From NCBI GenBank assembly GCA_003255065.1, contig QAOA01002849.1, positions 483,246 to 547,245 of the forward strand: a DNA stretch of 64,000 nucleotides, written 5' to 3'. The first letter of the stretch is position 1. The number at the start of each line of letters is the position of its first letter. The notes under the pieces were generated by a model. That model made no database searches, was not told the origin of the DNA, and worked only from the letters and a program-made list of their open reading frames with translations. The position numbers and the translations under genes are program-made. Shown piece by piece: positions 49,134 to 61,892 of this stretch. Origin of the DNA: Cercis canadensis (lineage: Eukaryota > Streptophyta > Magnoliopsida > Fabales > Fabaceae).

Positions 49134-49350
49134 TTATGTTAATAAGCAAAGATCTATGAGGCGGCTTTTTGATGGAGACTGTTTGGCTTTTATTTCCCAT
49201 GAAGGTGACTGTGTACTTGATCTACAGGCACCATTGCCAGGTTTTGATTCTAGAGCAGAGAGTGATTGCCGGAACCGGCCCCTACAAAGGTGCTTGGTTT
49301 TAGAGTTGAGTGAGAGGGATTCAGAATATGGGGCCCTGTCCAATGTGACT
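49134..49350. other. Isolated GC-richer, coding-like patch
   Basis: A 200-bp stretch stands out from AT-rich flanks and is open in two overlapping frames, on the plus strand (from 49156) and the minus strand (to 49343). The minus-strand reading is Ser/Lys/Arg-rich (CRSSTQSPSWEIKAKQSPSK). I see no splice partners, start context or family. It may be a captured exon fragment or a piece of an unrecognised element. Confidence 0.3.
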
Positions 49351-50553
49351 TACGGAAGGTACTATTATGTGTTGTTTGCTGGCTTCGGCTTCTTTTATAT
49401 TTTGAGTAATAAGCTTTGTAACTATAATTTCACTCAGCTACAATTAGCTCTCTGTATATTTGTAGGGTGCTCTTGGATAACCTCTAACCATATCTGTTTA
49501 CCCCCCTGCCGCCAACACAGATACACACACGAACTAACAGAAGCTGAAGGGCTATATATAGTATCAAAATAGTTATGGTTTTCAAATTTTGTTCTTTTTA
49601 ACAACTAATCATGGGCCGCTTATAAGTTACAGCTTAATTAGGACACGTACGCTGACAAATTGGGCAGCTACATTCATTCTAGAAAACGATATTTATTTCT
49701 TTCTGTCTTATGATGTTTTGTTTTCATCCTGACGTGGACAAAAATTGAGGAATCACTTAGCCAAGCCAGACATTGTGTGAAGGGGATCATGTGGGGACTG
49801 GAACACGTGAATATCACGGGGAAATCACACGTTAGTGGAACATCTTGACTCTTTAATCCTAGTTGCTAGTGTAGTGGCGAAACGTGGAGAGAAAAAAAGG
49901 ACATCATTAACCGATCCCCATAACATGCGCATCTTCTCCATGAACATGAATAGAGGAACATATAGGAACTATTTTGAAGAGCAACTTGACACATAATTCA
50001 TAAATGTTGATTACTGTAGTTAAGGCTAGTGTCAGTTTTCTGTAATCTTGCATAGAGCTAAAAGACAAATCGTACATCGTTCCTTCTTTGTTCTATCAAC
50101 TGTAGTTAATGTCTATAACCTATATAGCATTTACTCCTTCATCATTAATAATTCCCTTCATGAAGTGTGAAAGATCGGTCATCCGTGAAACCTCACTAAC
50201 AAATCACTCACCCGTTGCAGTGCATCGTCTTATCATTGCAGTGGATAGCACTTCTAACTTTTCGTACGCGCCTAGTAGATACTAGATACTTGCATTGATA
50301 TACTACCCCATCTCCCCTATATACAAACAGGGTGTGAGCGCATTTAGTGTTTTGCGTGTGTCCCTGATCTATCTGAATAATATATATGTGTTTGCTCTTT
50401 TACATCCTTTCTTTCAAAAAAAAAAAATTGTCCCGTGACTTCGTCCCAATTGTATAGTCAATGGAGTGATACTTTTCGTGGCATTTTTAGTGAATAATTG
50501 GAGCCCTCAAAAATATTGATGGTGAAGTTGATTTTTTATGTTGGAAGTTGTTA

Positions 50554-50922
50554 TACTACTTAAAAGGATAAGGGTAAAAAGAAATAAATATTTTATTGGA
50601 AATTTGAAATAAAATAAACTTTTAATTTTAATATTATTGAAAAAATTTTAAAAAATTAAATCACTTAATATATGTCAAAATAGTTATTTTTTATAAAATA
50701 TATAAATAGAATAATATAAGAAATATATTAAAAAATAAATAATGTTTTGTTTTGATTATATTAAATTTAAATTTAATTAATAATTTGAAAACATAATTCA
50801 TACTAACTAATTCAATTTTTTAAAATTTTTGTGATAATATCAAAATCAAAAATTAATTTTATTCTAAACTCTTAATTTTTTTTTTTTTTGCTGTTTTTAC
50901 CTTATCTGTACGAGTGAGGTAG
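50554..50922. mobile_element. Long-TIR MITE, copy B
   Basis: It shares the internal sequence of the element at 47613-47943, for example AAATAAATATTTT, and ATATGTCAAAA as against ATGTGTCAAAA in copy A. Its own arms are inverted repeats: GATAAGGGTAAAAA on the left, and GATAAGGTAAAAA on the minus strand at the right. The outer right end is GTGAGGTAG. No coding frame is present. Confidence 0.6.
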
Positions 50923-53900
50923 GACAGAATCCACCTTCTATGTTTGAGCAATAAAAACTTCTTCGGGGTCTTTCTGTCTGCTGGGAATTATGCGGTGCAA
51001 ATGGCAACGAATGTAAGCCTTGAAATCAGAACAAGAGATGCCATATCAACTTCTAACTACTGTTTATCTTTAATAGGTAGAGAGTCTCATTTTCTCTTGA
51101 ACCACACAAACAAAAATCGGTTTCATCATCTTTACACACAGATTCTGTTGCAATGTGTAGATTTCATTTGTCCACATCATATGTTTTTTTGGGTCTACAT
51201 ATAGGACAAAATGTTGTTGTCATAATTTCATCATGGTCCTCTCTCACTGCAACTCTGTTGGTTTGACATCATTGTCCGTACGTACTAATTTGTTTGTTGG
51301 TTAAACCAGTTTTCGGTTTGTGATTGGCTACATGGTATTAGAAGAATAGAGGAAAATAAGAGCAGAGAGCATGGTAATGACAGCACATTTCTTGCTTACG
51401 AAAGGCAATATTATTTGTGTAATTTTTTATTCTTATATGGTTGCCAAGTGATGTGAGGAAGAGCTAGAGTGTTGATCATACAGAACTTGCTACTTGAGTT
51501 GTATATATGGGATATATCCTGCAACATGAATCACAGTTTGTTAAATTTGGCTTTGCATACACAGATGTCTATACTACTTTATTTTCCTATTTATGAAGAA
51601 AGAGATAGTTACAACCCTAATTAGCTACATAAACCAAGCTAATTTCCCAGACCACAACAACAAGATAAGTCTTGATCATCTCGAGTCTCCTGATAATAAC
51701 TTTAAAATATGAATGAGTATCAGCTTTAGAATTTGTTTAGTTTCTTGAAGCTTAGATTTTAGGAGTACTTGAGATTGTACATATATATGTGGCGACTTTA
51801 GTATTACTTTTGTCACTATCACTCTATGACTTTTTGGATAGATATTATTTAATATAGGGCAATAATGGTTTTCTCTACATGACTACTTCAGGATCTAATT
51901 ATACTCAAATTAAACCCTAGCTACCTTATTTTAAGCGAGATATCATATGCGTACTCAATTACAAGCTTTACAATTATGATATAGCAAAGATAATTTTTTT
52001 TTTCAGTGTTTTGGTAATGATACCTTATACAACTCCTGCTTGTTTTGTTATATTTCTGACCCAAATCTTCGTTCATCATAAATTTCTTTCCTCATTTATC
52101 TGGTTTATATACTTTTTTTTCAACTTAATTAAGAACTATTGAACCGTTTCCTAATGTTAATATATTTTATGGAAAACAAAACAAATAGCACTTTGTGATT
52201 GGGTGCTATCACTTGGTTATATTGTAATAGTTTGAAATTTATAGGCACTTGAACTGCATTCTTCACTAAATACAGTATAATTCTGCTATTATTTATGAAT
52301 ACATGGCAAGAATATGACCACTTGACGAGACCTAGCCTTGTAGCCTAAGGTTCGAGTATCATATTTTCATTCTTCACAAATTGAGTCCCCGATTACCACA
52401 GAATATGCATAGTTAGAAACATCCTTTAACATTTACGGCATATATATTTTGTTCCATGCAAAGGATCAATAAGTGACGACTATATGTTGTATGTTATCAT
52501 TCTCATTTCCTTTGCTTTTGATTTTTCACAACCTATTGTCTCAACAATGAAGTGCATTTTGTTTTCCCACATAAAGGTGAATTTGGTGGTCACCAAAATT
52601 TTGATCCTACGCCCGACCAAAAAACTATGTGATAATGGAGTACATTTTACTTTGCTAACCAAATAGGAGGATTATGATAAAGATCTTTCCAAAGCACATG
52701 ATTTGGTCCTCAAAATTCAACCCAAAAGCCTAAAGTTAAGAACAAAAAATTAATAAGAAGCCAGCTGTTCAATATTAATTTAATCAAGCACTGACTCTTT
52801 GCTCTCTACTAGGAGACCAGACTTGAAAAGAAAAGAACAAGTTAGGCCTAGGAGAATTATATAATAACATGTTGTTAACCATTTAGGAAAGCACATCTTC
52901 TGGATTTTAAGGTTTTGAGAGACAAGTATAGTTGGATTACATTTGAGCAGTAAGATCTTTGGCCACGAGATTCATGCTTGAATTTTAGTATCTCATGTAT
53001 TTATACTGTGACAATATTTGAATTTTATTGAATCTATCAAAACTTACCATTCTTAAATTCAGATTTTTTACACCTCTTAAAAGAGGTGCAAACTTGTCAG
53101 GTTTGGTTATCATTTCTCATAACGAGGAAAAAGTGTACTTGTGTATCAGTGTAAAATGGTGTGCGAAGTCTAAGAAAGAGAGAATCTCGTGGCCACTTAG
53201 GGCATTAAGCAACAGCTCAAATGGTGCAACAAATTAGGTGGTGTTTAAGTAACAGAACTCTTTGTTAGTAAAAGAGTGGCATGTCATGTCTGTTTGTAGT
53301 CCTTGCTATTATCATCATGCTGCATAATACATACATAGGTAAGGATTGGGAAACAGAGGCCAAACTTAGGGGTACGAATGTCTCATTATTCTTATCATGT
53401 TCCCCATGTCAGTTAAATTCCATTTCCATCATGCCGACATGTCTCAAAGTCTACCTTTTTTGTGGCCCAAGTAAAAATATATAAGGAAAGCTAGTTCGCT
53501 AAGTTTTGGAAAACAGGTGTCAAATTCATGTGCACAAGTTCTCGTTCCCTAATCTTTTTAGTGCACACATGAGTGCAGACGACATGGAGCAAAAAGAAAG
53601 AAAGAAAAGAACGAAAGGTACTAGCTAGGTTTACGCATGCTTAACCCTCAAGTTTCATTGCAGCAGATAACGACTCCTTTCTATATATCATTAATCATCA
53701 ACCGATTCGTATTTGTTAATTGTTATAGCGTTATTTCATTCTATAAATATCGTTACAGAACAAAATGAGGAGAAAAAGAAAATAGAAAAAATGGTTAGAT
53801 TATGTCTCTGAAAATGTTGAACGAATTTGATGCAATTTTTTTTCGTTTGCTCTTTTGGCATTTGGCCACGCCACTAATTGAAAGGTTAAGGATGTGTTTC

Positions 53901-55791
53901 TACAAATCTTTCTTCTCTCCAAACCACCATCTTGAGGCCGACAAATAATAATGTCTATGTAGCTAGTGGTTTTTATGAAGGTTTGAACCCACTGATGACC
54001 TATATAGAGATCTAAGTGTAGCGTGTTGTCTTGTTCTAAGTTAAAGTGTATTTTAATTTCCAACTTTAATAATTCCATCATATTTAAACTTTTAGCTAGT
54101 TCTCAAAGGATACTAGATTTCCTTAATAATAGTATATTATCAGAGACAAACGTCTGCATTTCATTATAAATTAAAGTTCAATGTTTTAATTATATTAAGA
54201 TCTGTAAAATAAAATTATAGAAAGAGATAAATTATTTTTATTTTGTAGTTTCTAATTAAAAAAAAAACCAAAATTGAGTTGCTCACAAGTTGAAAGTTTA
54301 GAAGTTATATGCATATTTGCTTGCAAGGTAAATATATATCATGTGAGTGTCACTTGACTTTTACTATTATTAATTTAATAATTTAAATGGAATTCTGAAA
54401 AAAAATCTTAATCAAGCATTGCAATAGCATGATAAATAAATTGTTGTAATTGAAAATTTATATAGAATATTATCTGATATTATAAATTTAAAGAGAGTTA
54501 TTTAAAATAGAGACAAAATATATAGGATCTAATTATCAATATAAAAAGTTTTATATATAATCAATAAATCATATAATTAATAAGTAGATTCTTAATTGTC
54601 TATTTATACTCTACCTTAATTAAACTCAATTACTTCAAAATCTTTTGTAAACGTCACTTGCTTTTTTGTAGACCAATGGGGCTTCTACAGAGAAAAAAAA
54701 TTACAACTTGAAATGGCGGGAATTGAAGCTCACCCTTGAGCTTTTTTGGTGCTTTTGAGTTTTGATTATAGTTTTGAATTTGAACATATAACCCCAAACC
54801 TTCTAAGCTCCTACTGTGCACAATAGTAAAATTCGGCATCCAATCTGCCAAAAAAATTGCCTTCATGCAGGGAGGGGTATGGGAAATTCTAACATTCCAC
54901 TCCAACCAGAGTCAAAGAGCCAATAAAAGATTCACCTTAACACCTAGTTATCACCATTGCTTTCAGTCTTCTTGATCTTGCTATGTAACTTCTCCTTTAA
55001 CAAAAACTTTTTTTTTTTTAAAATAATATTATATTTTTTAGTATTAAAAAACTGCTAATAAGAATAGTTTGGTAGGAATACTTTTCCAGTAAATGTTACT
55101 TTAAAGGGATTAATTAAGAATAATATTTTTCAAAACGATATAATTAATTAAATGAGGGTATTTTAGAAAATCAAAATAAAAAAGTTGGAAAAGTATAATT
55201 TGAATAGTCAATTGGGAGTGCCAGTAACTCTACCCTTCATATTATTCTACAATTTACTATATATAATAGGGTTATTCAAAATTAAAGCCAATCTATTGGA
55301 TCGATATGGATCTTTGACAATGTATAGTTTGATAATTACTGACATCAAATACAGCGTTGTCGATTATCAATTGGTCTTGGTGGAGTTCCATGATCCCTTT
55401 AGCTACAAAATTGGTAATATTGCTCAATCCGTGATAAATACTTGATTCTAGTGGCAACAAGTTCTTTTATAAGCTCCAATCATCAAGCGAAAACAACATA
55501 GTTCCATCATTCTTTTTGGAAAAATTCTTGTCCTTCCTTTTTATATGCATTTGATGAACTTTACTTTTTCAATATGTAGTGGCAACACATGGGGATGGAA
55601 ATGATGGCAGGTAGGGGGCTAGAGTACTGAAGCTTCCTAAAGGATAAGGTAGCATGTGAATTAGCAGCACATATATAGTATATTCGACTTATGTGTTTAT
55701 AACTACTATCTTTCCTGTATTAGAATGACTATAAAGTTAATAATGCTTGAAAATTTTTAACTCTCGTATTCATTTATTTATTTTTTTTGTT

Positions 55792-56286
55792 ATATGATAG
55801 CACAAAAGTTTAAACTTCTAATATTTTATAAATTACCTAGATCGTTTATCACTAAACCACACCTAATTGCTTTTCATATTCACTCTTCAACTCTTTTAGT
55901 GTACCATTGAGAGTGCGTATTCTCTATGCATGTCATTTTCTTTGTAATTCCCAAAATAGAAGACCAATTAAAGCAACATAATTATCAACTAACCTTTGCA
56001 ATATGCACTTCTATAGTACAATTTCCTTGGTAGGGGATNATATGATAGCACAAAAGTTTAAACTTCTAATATTTTATAAATTACCTAGATCGTTCATCAC
56101 TAAACCACACTTAATTGCTTTTCATATTCACTCTTCAACTCTTTTAGTGTACCATTGAGAGTGCGTATTCTCTATGCATGTCATTTTCTTTGTAATTCCC
56201 AAAATAGAAGACCAATTAAAGCAACATAATTATCAACTAACCTTTGCAATATGCACTTCTATAGTACAATTTCCTTGGTAGGGGAT
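55792..56286. repeat. 247-bp duplication split by a single N
   Basis: Copy 1 (55792-56038) and copy 2 (56040-about 56286) both begin ATATGATAGCACAAAAGTTT and differ at about two bases. The undetermined base 56039 is exactly at the junction. Confidence 0.92.
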
Positions 56287-56431
56287 ACATAGAGAGAGAA
56301 ACATAAGAAGAGATTAAAATGTTATTCAAAGAGCCACTTCAAAATAGAGGGATGGAGCCCCCAATTTTAATTTGTTGGTTGAGCAAAGTACTTTTGAAAT
56401 AATTATTTTGGATGACGTTAGCCAGTAAATT

Positions 56432-56793
56432 CGTAACACAATACTCCTCTCTTTTCGCTCTCTCTGTGAGATATATATATATAGTTTGATGTTGAACTGT
56501 CAATGTTGCCATGTCAGTTGGATGGTACAGGCATGTGGTGTGCCTACAAATCAAAACATAGTTAGGTCTTAGACACCAAGACTAATGTCTAAAATATCAT
56601 GAGGACTTGAAACGTAACACAATACTCCTCTCTTTTCGCTCTCTCTGTGAGATATATATATATAGTTTGATGTTGAACTGTCAATGTTTCCATGTCAGTT
56701 GGATGGTATAGGCATGTGGTGTGCCTACAAATCAAAACATAGTTAGGTCTTAGACACCAAGACTAATGTCTAAAATATCATGAGGACTTGAAA
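56432..56793. repeat. 181-bp tandem duplication
   Basis: Copies start at 56432 and 56613 with CGTAACACAATACTCCTCTC and differ at only a few positions. No N marks this junction, unlike the neighbouring duplication. Confidence 0.9.
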
Positions 56794-59700
56794 GTAACAA
56801 GCACGTACGATGGTTACCTTTCTCCATCACAAGTTAAATTTCAGTCCAGAGGGTTTGAATGCAAAACTGGTCCTCAGACACGAATTGCAGAACTACTGTG
56901 AAGAAAAGAAAGCATAAACTTGGAAATGCCATTTTAACATGCTTGACATATGGCACAAAAGCATCTCGGCCTGACTAGAAAGGCAAGCCTTTTCCTGCCA
57001 AAAGCTTAGGACATGAGCTCTAGTTTGAGCTCTCTTTGTCAATCACTTTCACAATAGCTGTAGTGATGCTCAACTCAGTCTCACCAATTAAACACGTGAC
57101 AACGACCGCATACCATCTATATATGTCCCCACTTATACATAACAGCCTCTTATTACTCTAAATGACAAAGCATGCCCAAGAATTTAATTCTCCATGAACC
57201 AAAATAATTACTCCAAATTGAACGTGTCAATGGCAGAATGAGGTTTACAATCCACCTCCAACTATGACTCTAAAATGTACAAATTAGAATTCTCAACCTC
57301 ACTTCTCCAAATGTCCCTAGGTCTGAAAATCATACTTAGAGTATTCAAAAGAAGGAGGTTTTAGGCTAAAAATAACCTTTAAGTCTAGCTTTAAGTAACA
57401 AAATGACCTTGCTTAGTGGGGCCAGTAACTGAAAAAGAGTAAAGTATTTCGTGTATTTCATTTTGTAGACAGTTTATGCCGCAGCAACTTACATATGACA
57501 TGATTGAGTCATAAAGAAATGTCCAGCTTCTTTCATGTCAAAACACTGTTCCAAGGCATTTAGTACAAAGTCATGCTTATGTTTCGACTCTTGAATGGGT
57601 GCAAGTCCCATAATATATAGTAGTCCCATGATTTATCACATATAATGTGGGTTGATAACACTATTTCTTTTTCAAAAGAAAAATTATTTTTTGAAAAGAA
57701 AAAAACCATTTCTATGGTGATGAGATTTCAGGAATTTATTCTTCTTTAGGTACAACTTAAAGTAGACTACTGTCAATTATGAAACAAGTACTCACTAATT
57801 ATTGTTCAGCTTTAGTCAAATTTAGGGTTCATTGTAAATAGAGTAATGACAGATCCACAAATATGTCACAATAATCTATAAATGTGATATGTGACAGATT
57901 TTAAGTTGGACAAAAGAAAAGTTTTAAGTGAGATTATCTAAATTTAGACTTTATCACATTTAATACAGTTTGTGTATGTATTATTGTCCATTTACATATA
58001 ACCTCAAGATACTTCTCAACGTGTTTAGGAAAAGAGAAAAAAAAAAGAAGATTTCTCAGCATAAGAGCACACATAATTTTAACTGGTCTAGTTTCAGGTG
58101 TATCATATATAGAACAATAAATTTATGAAAAGGTCGGAGAATGAACAGAAGTTAGGTTGTCTGCTAAAATTTAAAAAGAATAACAAAGCTAAACCGTTTT
58201 TACAAAGAAAAATAAAGCACATAGAAGATAAGATATTATCTACATGCCTTTTTAGGCATTTATCATGTATATATAGAAGATGAACCAAACATATGAAACA
58301 TTATATTGTCACCAGTAAGTCAAAAGGAAAGGGGAGGAGAAAACTAGAAGAAAAATTTGGAAAAAGTGGTTAGGCTGAAGGGATTAAGTTTTTGAAGTTA
58401 ATTCAACTTATAACTATCTTTTAGCACTCATCATTAAACCTGAAGCATGAACCAAGTATTCTACCACATAGTTCTGTTAAATTTTTTAAAGCACTTGCTC
58501 AAATAACTGAGGTCTAATATCACCCTATCAACAAAACTATTGACTCGAGTCCAAACTGTACATGAGGATTCAAAAATAATGTAAAATATCTAAATTTCAA
58601 CTATTTAACATGTTGATAAGTTTTAAACTAAATATATGATGCGCTTAAGCATTGCTGACAACAAACCTAAGAAGTCATTTTATCTGCCTACATCTCAACA
58701 CAGGTATCCAAGATATACACCAGTACTGTACCTAGACGTTATAAATGCCTAAATAAAACGTATAAGTTTGATATGAAAGCAAGGCATCATAGTTAGATAT
58801 AATTAAGAATGTAGGACGTTTCACGGGTGGTCATTACATCGTCACATCCTTAGGTATCCCATATCTGTCAATAAGATTTAAGGAAAAAAAAAGGGTACTT
58901 TGACGCTTTGCAGATTTATCTGCCTGCTCTATTTTAACTTATAGCTCTAAAACCATAAAAAGAAATCTCCTTTTCATTGCGATGTTGACTGTAATGCCAC
59001 TCATAGACTCAACCACAAATATTATCTACTGACTGATAACTAAAGAAATTATTGAGAGAGGAAGAATAAGAGAAGATAATTTCTGGTTATGAATAATCCT
59101 AGTCATAATGTTGATGATGCTGTCACCTTTCTGCGAAAAGAAAATACTCAATGATGCCAAGTGCGCTTGCAAGTGCAGAGCATGACAAGACGTGCTAAAG
59201 AATAAGAGTTGAGAAAGAACCCATCTTCAAATTAACCTAATAATAGAATGGCCAACCAAGATGACTTTGAAAATCTGCAACACAAATTGCTTTGGTTCAA
59301 TGGGGCCAAACACAAGAGGGATTCTAATAACTACAACAAACACATGAATAGGACTTCTTTTAATGTTTGAAAAGGATAGGCCACTTCAGCCTCGAAACCA
59401 CTTCAGCCTCGAAACCAGAAAAGATTGTATGTGTACGTGGCTATTCTAAAAGCCAACCTAAATTGACCACACAAACCCGTCATTAATTAGTGCACCTATT
59501 CATCGTGGGATCCCCATCATCAACTTTTCTCTATTCCTAAAGAAGATGGGTTAGGCATACCATTACCAACATGGTTTTGTAAAGAACAAAAATTTCTTAG
59601 TTGTGTCATCTCAAAGCGTGACATGTTTAGAATGCATCTGAATAATTGATTATGAACACTGCCCCCGCCATTGAAGGTTGTGATTAAGTGAGAAAGCTCA

Positions 59701-61892
59701 CTTTCATGGGATTTAATTTAGTAATGAGGAGCTCATGAATGCAAAACTTATCCACATCATTTGGAGTTAGGATGATGAGAATGGTGTCCCTTAACCCTCA
59801 CCACGACCCTCCTTATAAAGTTTCTCTTCGTTTAGTATATATAGACTTTCTTGATAATGGAGTCTTATAGATAATGGCTTTTCACAATCCCACCGTCACC
59901 GTGTTATTAAGGGACAACAACTAAAGCTATTCACAAGTTTTGAACTTGCTATAAATAGAATTTCCACATCCACCTCCATTTACTATCGATCTCCATTTAA
60001 ATGCCAACAATGTGGAATGATTGAAAACAAGAAATCCCAATACTTAAGTTAATATAGTATAATCTTTCGATTTGGACATGGATACAAATAAAATGCTTTG
60101 CCATCTAATAAACTTTTCCAGACAACCTTGAATTTCTACCATTTGCCCATCTTTTTCATGATCCTTTTTTTTTTCTTATTAATCTGCCTTGGTTTTCTTG
60201 ATTTATAGAAATAATATATTCCCTTATTGGAAAAAGAAAAAAATAATTACTTTTCAAAAGTTTCTTAAAGTCTTTAAGGAAAATATGAAAATTACAAAGT
60301 CTACTTTTCATAGCTAAGCACATTATCCATTGGTTTTGATGCAGTACACATCCCCCAAAAAGATTAGAAATGAGAATGAGGTAGAGTCCCCCCCGGCTTT
60401 CTCTTTTTTGGTAGAAACAGAGTGCAGTATGTTTATTTTCGGTTTCGGATTGTCATTGATTTCTGGCTTTTCAGATCTCATCGTCAATAGAGGATGTAAT
60501 AACTAAAAGAGAAACACCACAGGAAAAAGCTCTGTGAGGAGATAGATAGCTATCAAGTCTAGAATAACACTACAGCAGGAGGAAATGAAAGGTTGGGTTT
60601 ATATCCAATACGTTTTGACGATCCAAGAAAGGTAGACCATTTGTGTTTTCTCGTGTTTACTCCCCTTCTTCTCAATTTGCTACTAATGACTTCCTCTTAC
60701 GGAGATTAGAAATTTTCTTGCAAAAATTATCCTGAAGTTGCATGTCTCGTTACAAAAATGTTGATAAATATAGTGATATAAAATTTAAATCGATTCAGTT
60801 TTTATTTATTTTTAGTATTTCAACTACAATTTTAAATTTAAATATAACACTCACAAACCTTGAACACAACATAATTTTAGATATTTTGTATAATATGAAA
60901 GGAATAAAATCAGAATTTCTCCGTAGTTAAAATTAAATGATCTTTTCTTACCAACTTAGAAAACCAAACATAAATTTTTTCATTTATATTTTACAGTTTT
61001 AGCTAATACTCAATTAACATTTTTCTGAACAGCTTAAATTCAACTAAATAATGAGAAATGATGAGTTATGAGTTATGTGTGGTGTAATATTATTCATAAT
61101 TTATTCTCCGTATTCTTTTGACTCAGTCCCTCCATTCTATAGTTAGATGTTTATCCACTCGTGACATGTAATGGTGTAATATATTTCGTTAAAGATAACT
61201 GAAGCAGTTATTGGTCCGTTAAATTGTAGTGAAATAAAATGAATAATAATAATAAAAATAAAAAGATGATCAATTAAACAGATATGGATCTATAACGGTG
61301 GCCTGACCTAAAAAAATCATTACCACTGATAACATAAAAAGGAAAAACTAAATTCATGCTACACAAAGATCCCGATCATGCTAACATATGCAATCCGATA
61401 TTAGAAATATAAAATATTCAGGTAAATAACTGGCTAAACAACAAGCAATCAGCAGATTCAAAAGCATATATATTTTACTGTAACATGCTCTTTGACACAC
61501 ATCTACCTCCAGGCAGGAATCGAGAAAGCACGTATTACCCAATGTGGATCTATACAAATGAACAATCAACATCTCAATGGCGGCAAGTTTCATTCGGAGA
61601 TAAGAAAAGGACTTTCAGAATAACACATGTCTAATATCTCATTTGTTGATCCCCAAGTTTCTTTTTCCAAATCTAAATGCATGTTAGTCAGTCCCTACAG
61701 TGTTAGTTATTTAGTTACAACATACAAATCAACCGTTGCAGCAAATTAAGCATTATTGGTATAGAGGACCTCTCTGCTAACCTAAATTGTACCATAATTT
61801 GAACCTCTTTCAACTTACATCCTTCAATTTGCATCACCAAATGAAATCATATCCCCCAGCTTTTACCGGTTAATATAACCTAGGTTTTCTCA

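Larger units (their letters stand above)
48860..61892. other. 13 kb region without a supported gene
   Basis: AT-rich sequence with short unsupported open frames. Its contents that I can name are the coding-like patch at 49134-49350, the MITE at 50554-50922, and the duplications at 55792-56286 and 56432-56793. There are also several promoter-like TATA motifs, such as CTATAAATAG at 59950. Non-coding or microRNA transcripts cannot be excluded. Confidence 0.55.

Noticed and set aside
52320-52400. AAGGTTCGAGTATC, a B-box-like motif
   Set aside because: It has no convincing A box, clover-leaf potential, A tail or flanking duplication, so it is not called a tRNA or SINE.
59100-59135. AATGTTGATGATGCTGTCA, resembling miR172 (AGAATCTTGATGATGCTGCAT)
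   Set aside because: It has mismatches to the mature sequence, and I find no complementary star strand (GCATCATCAAGATTC type) within about 200 bases on either side.
59385-59420. Short direct repeat of CCACTTCAGCCTCGAAACCA
   Set aside because: A single 20-bp duplication with no further structure is ordinary slippage.
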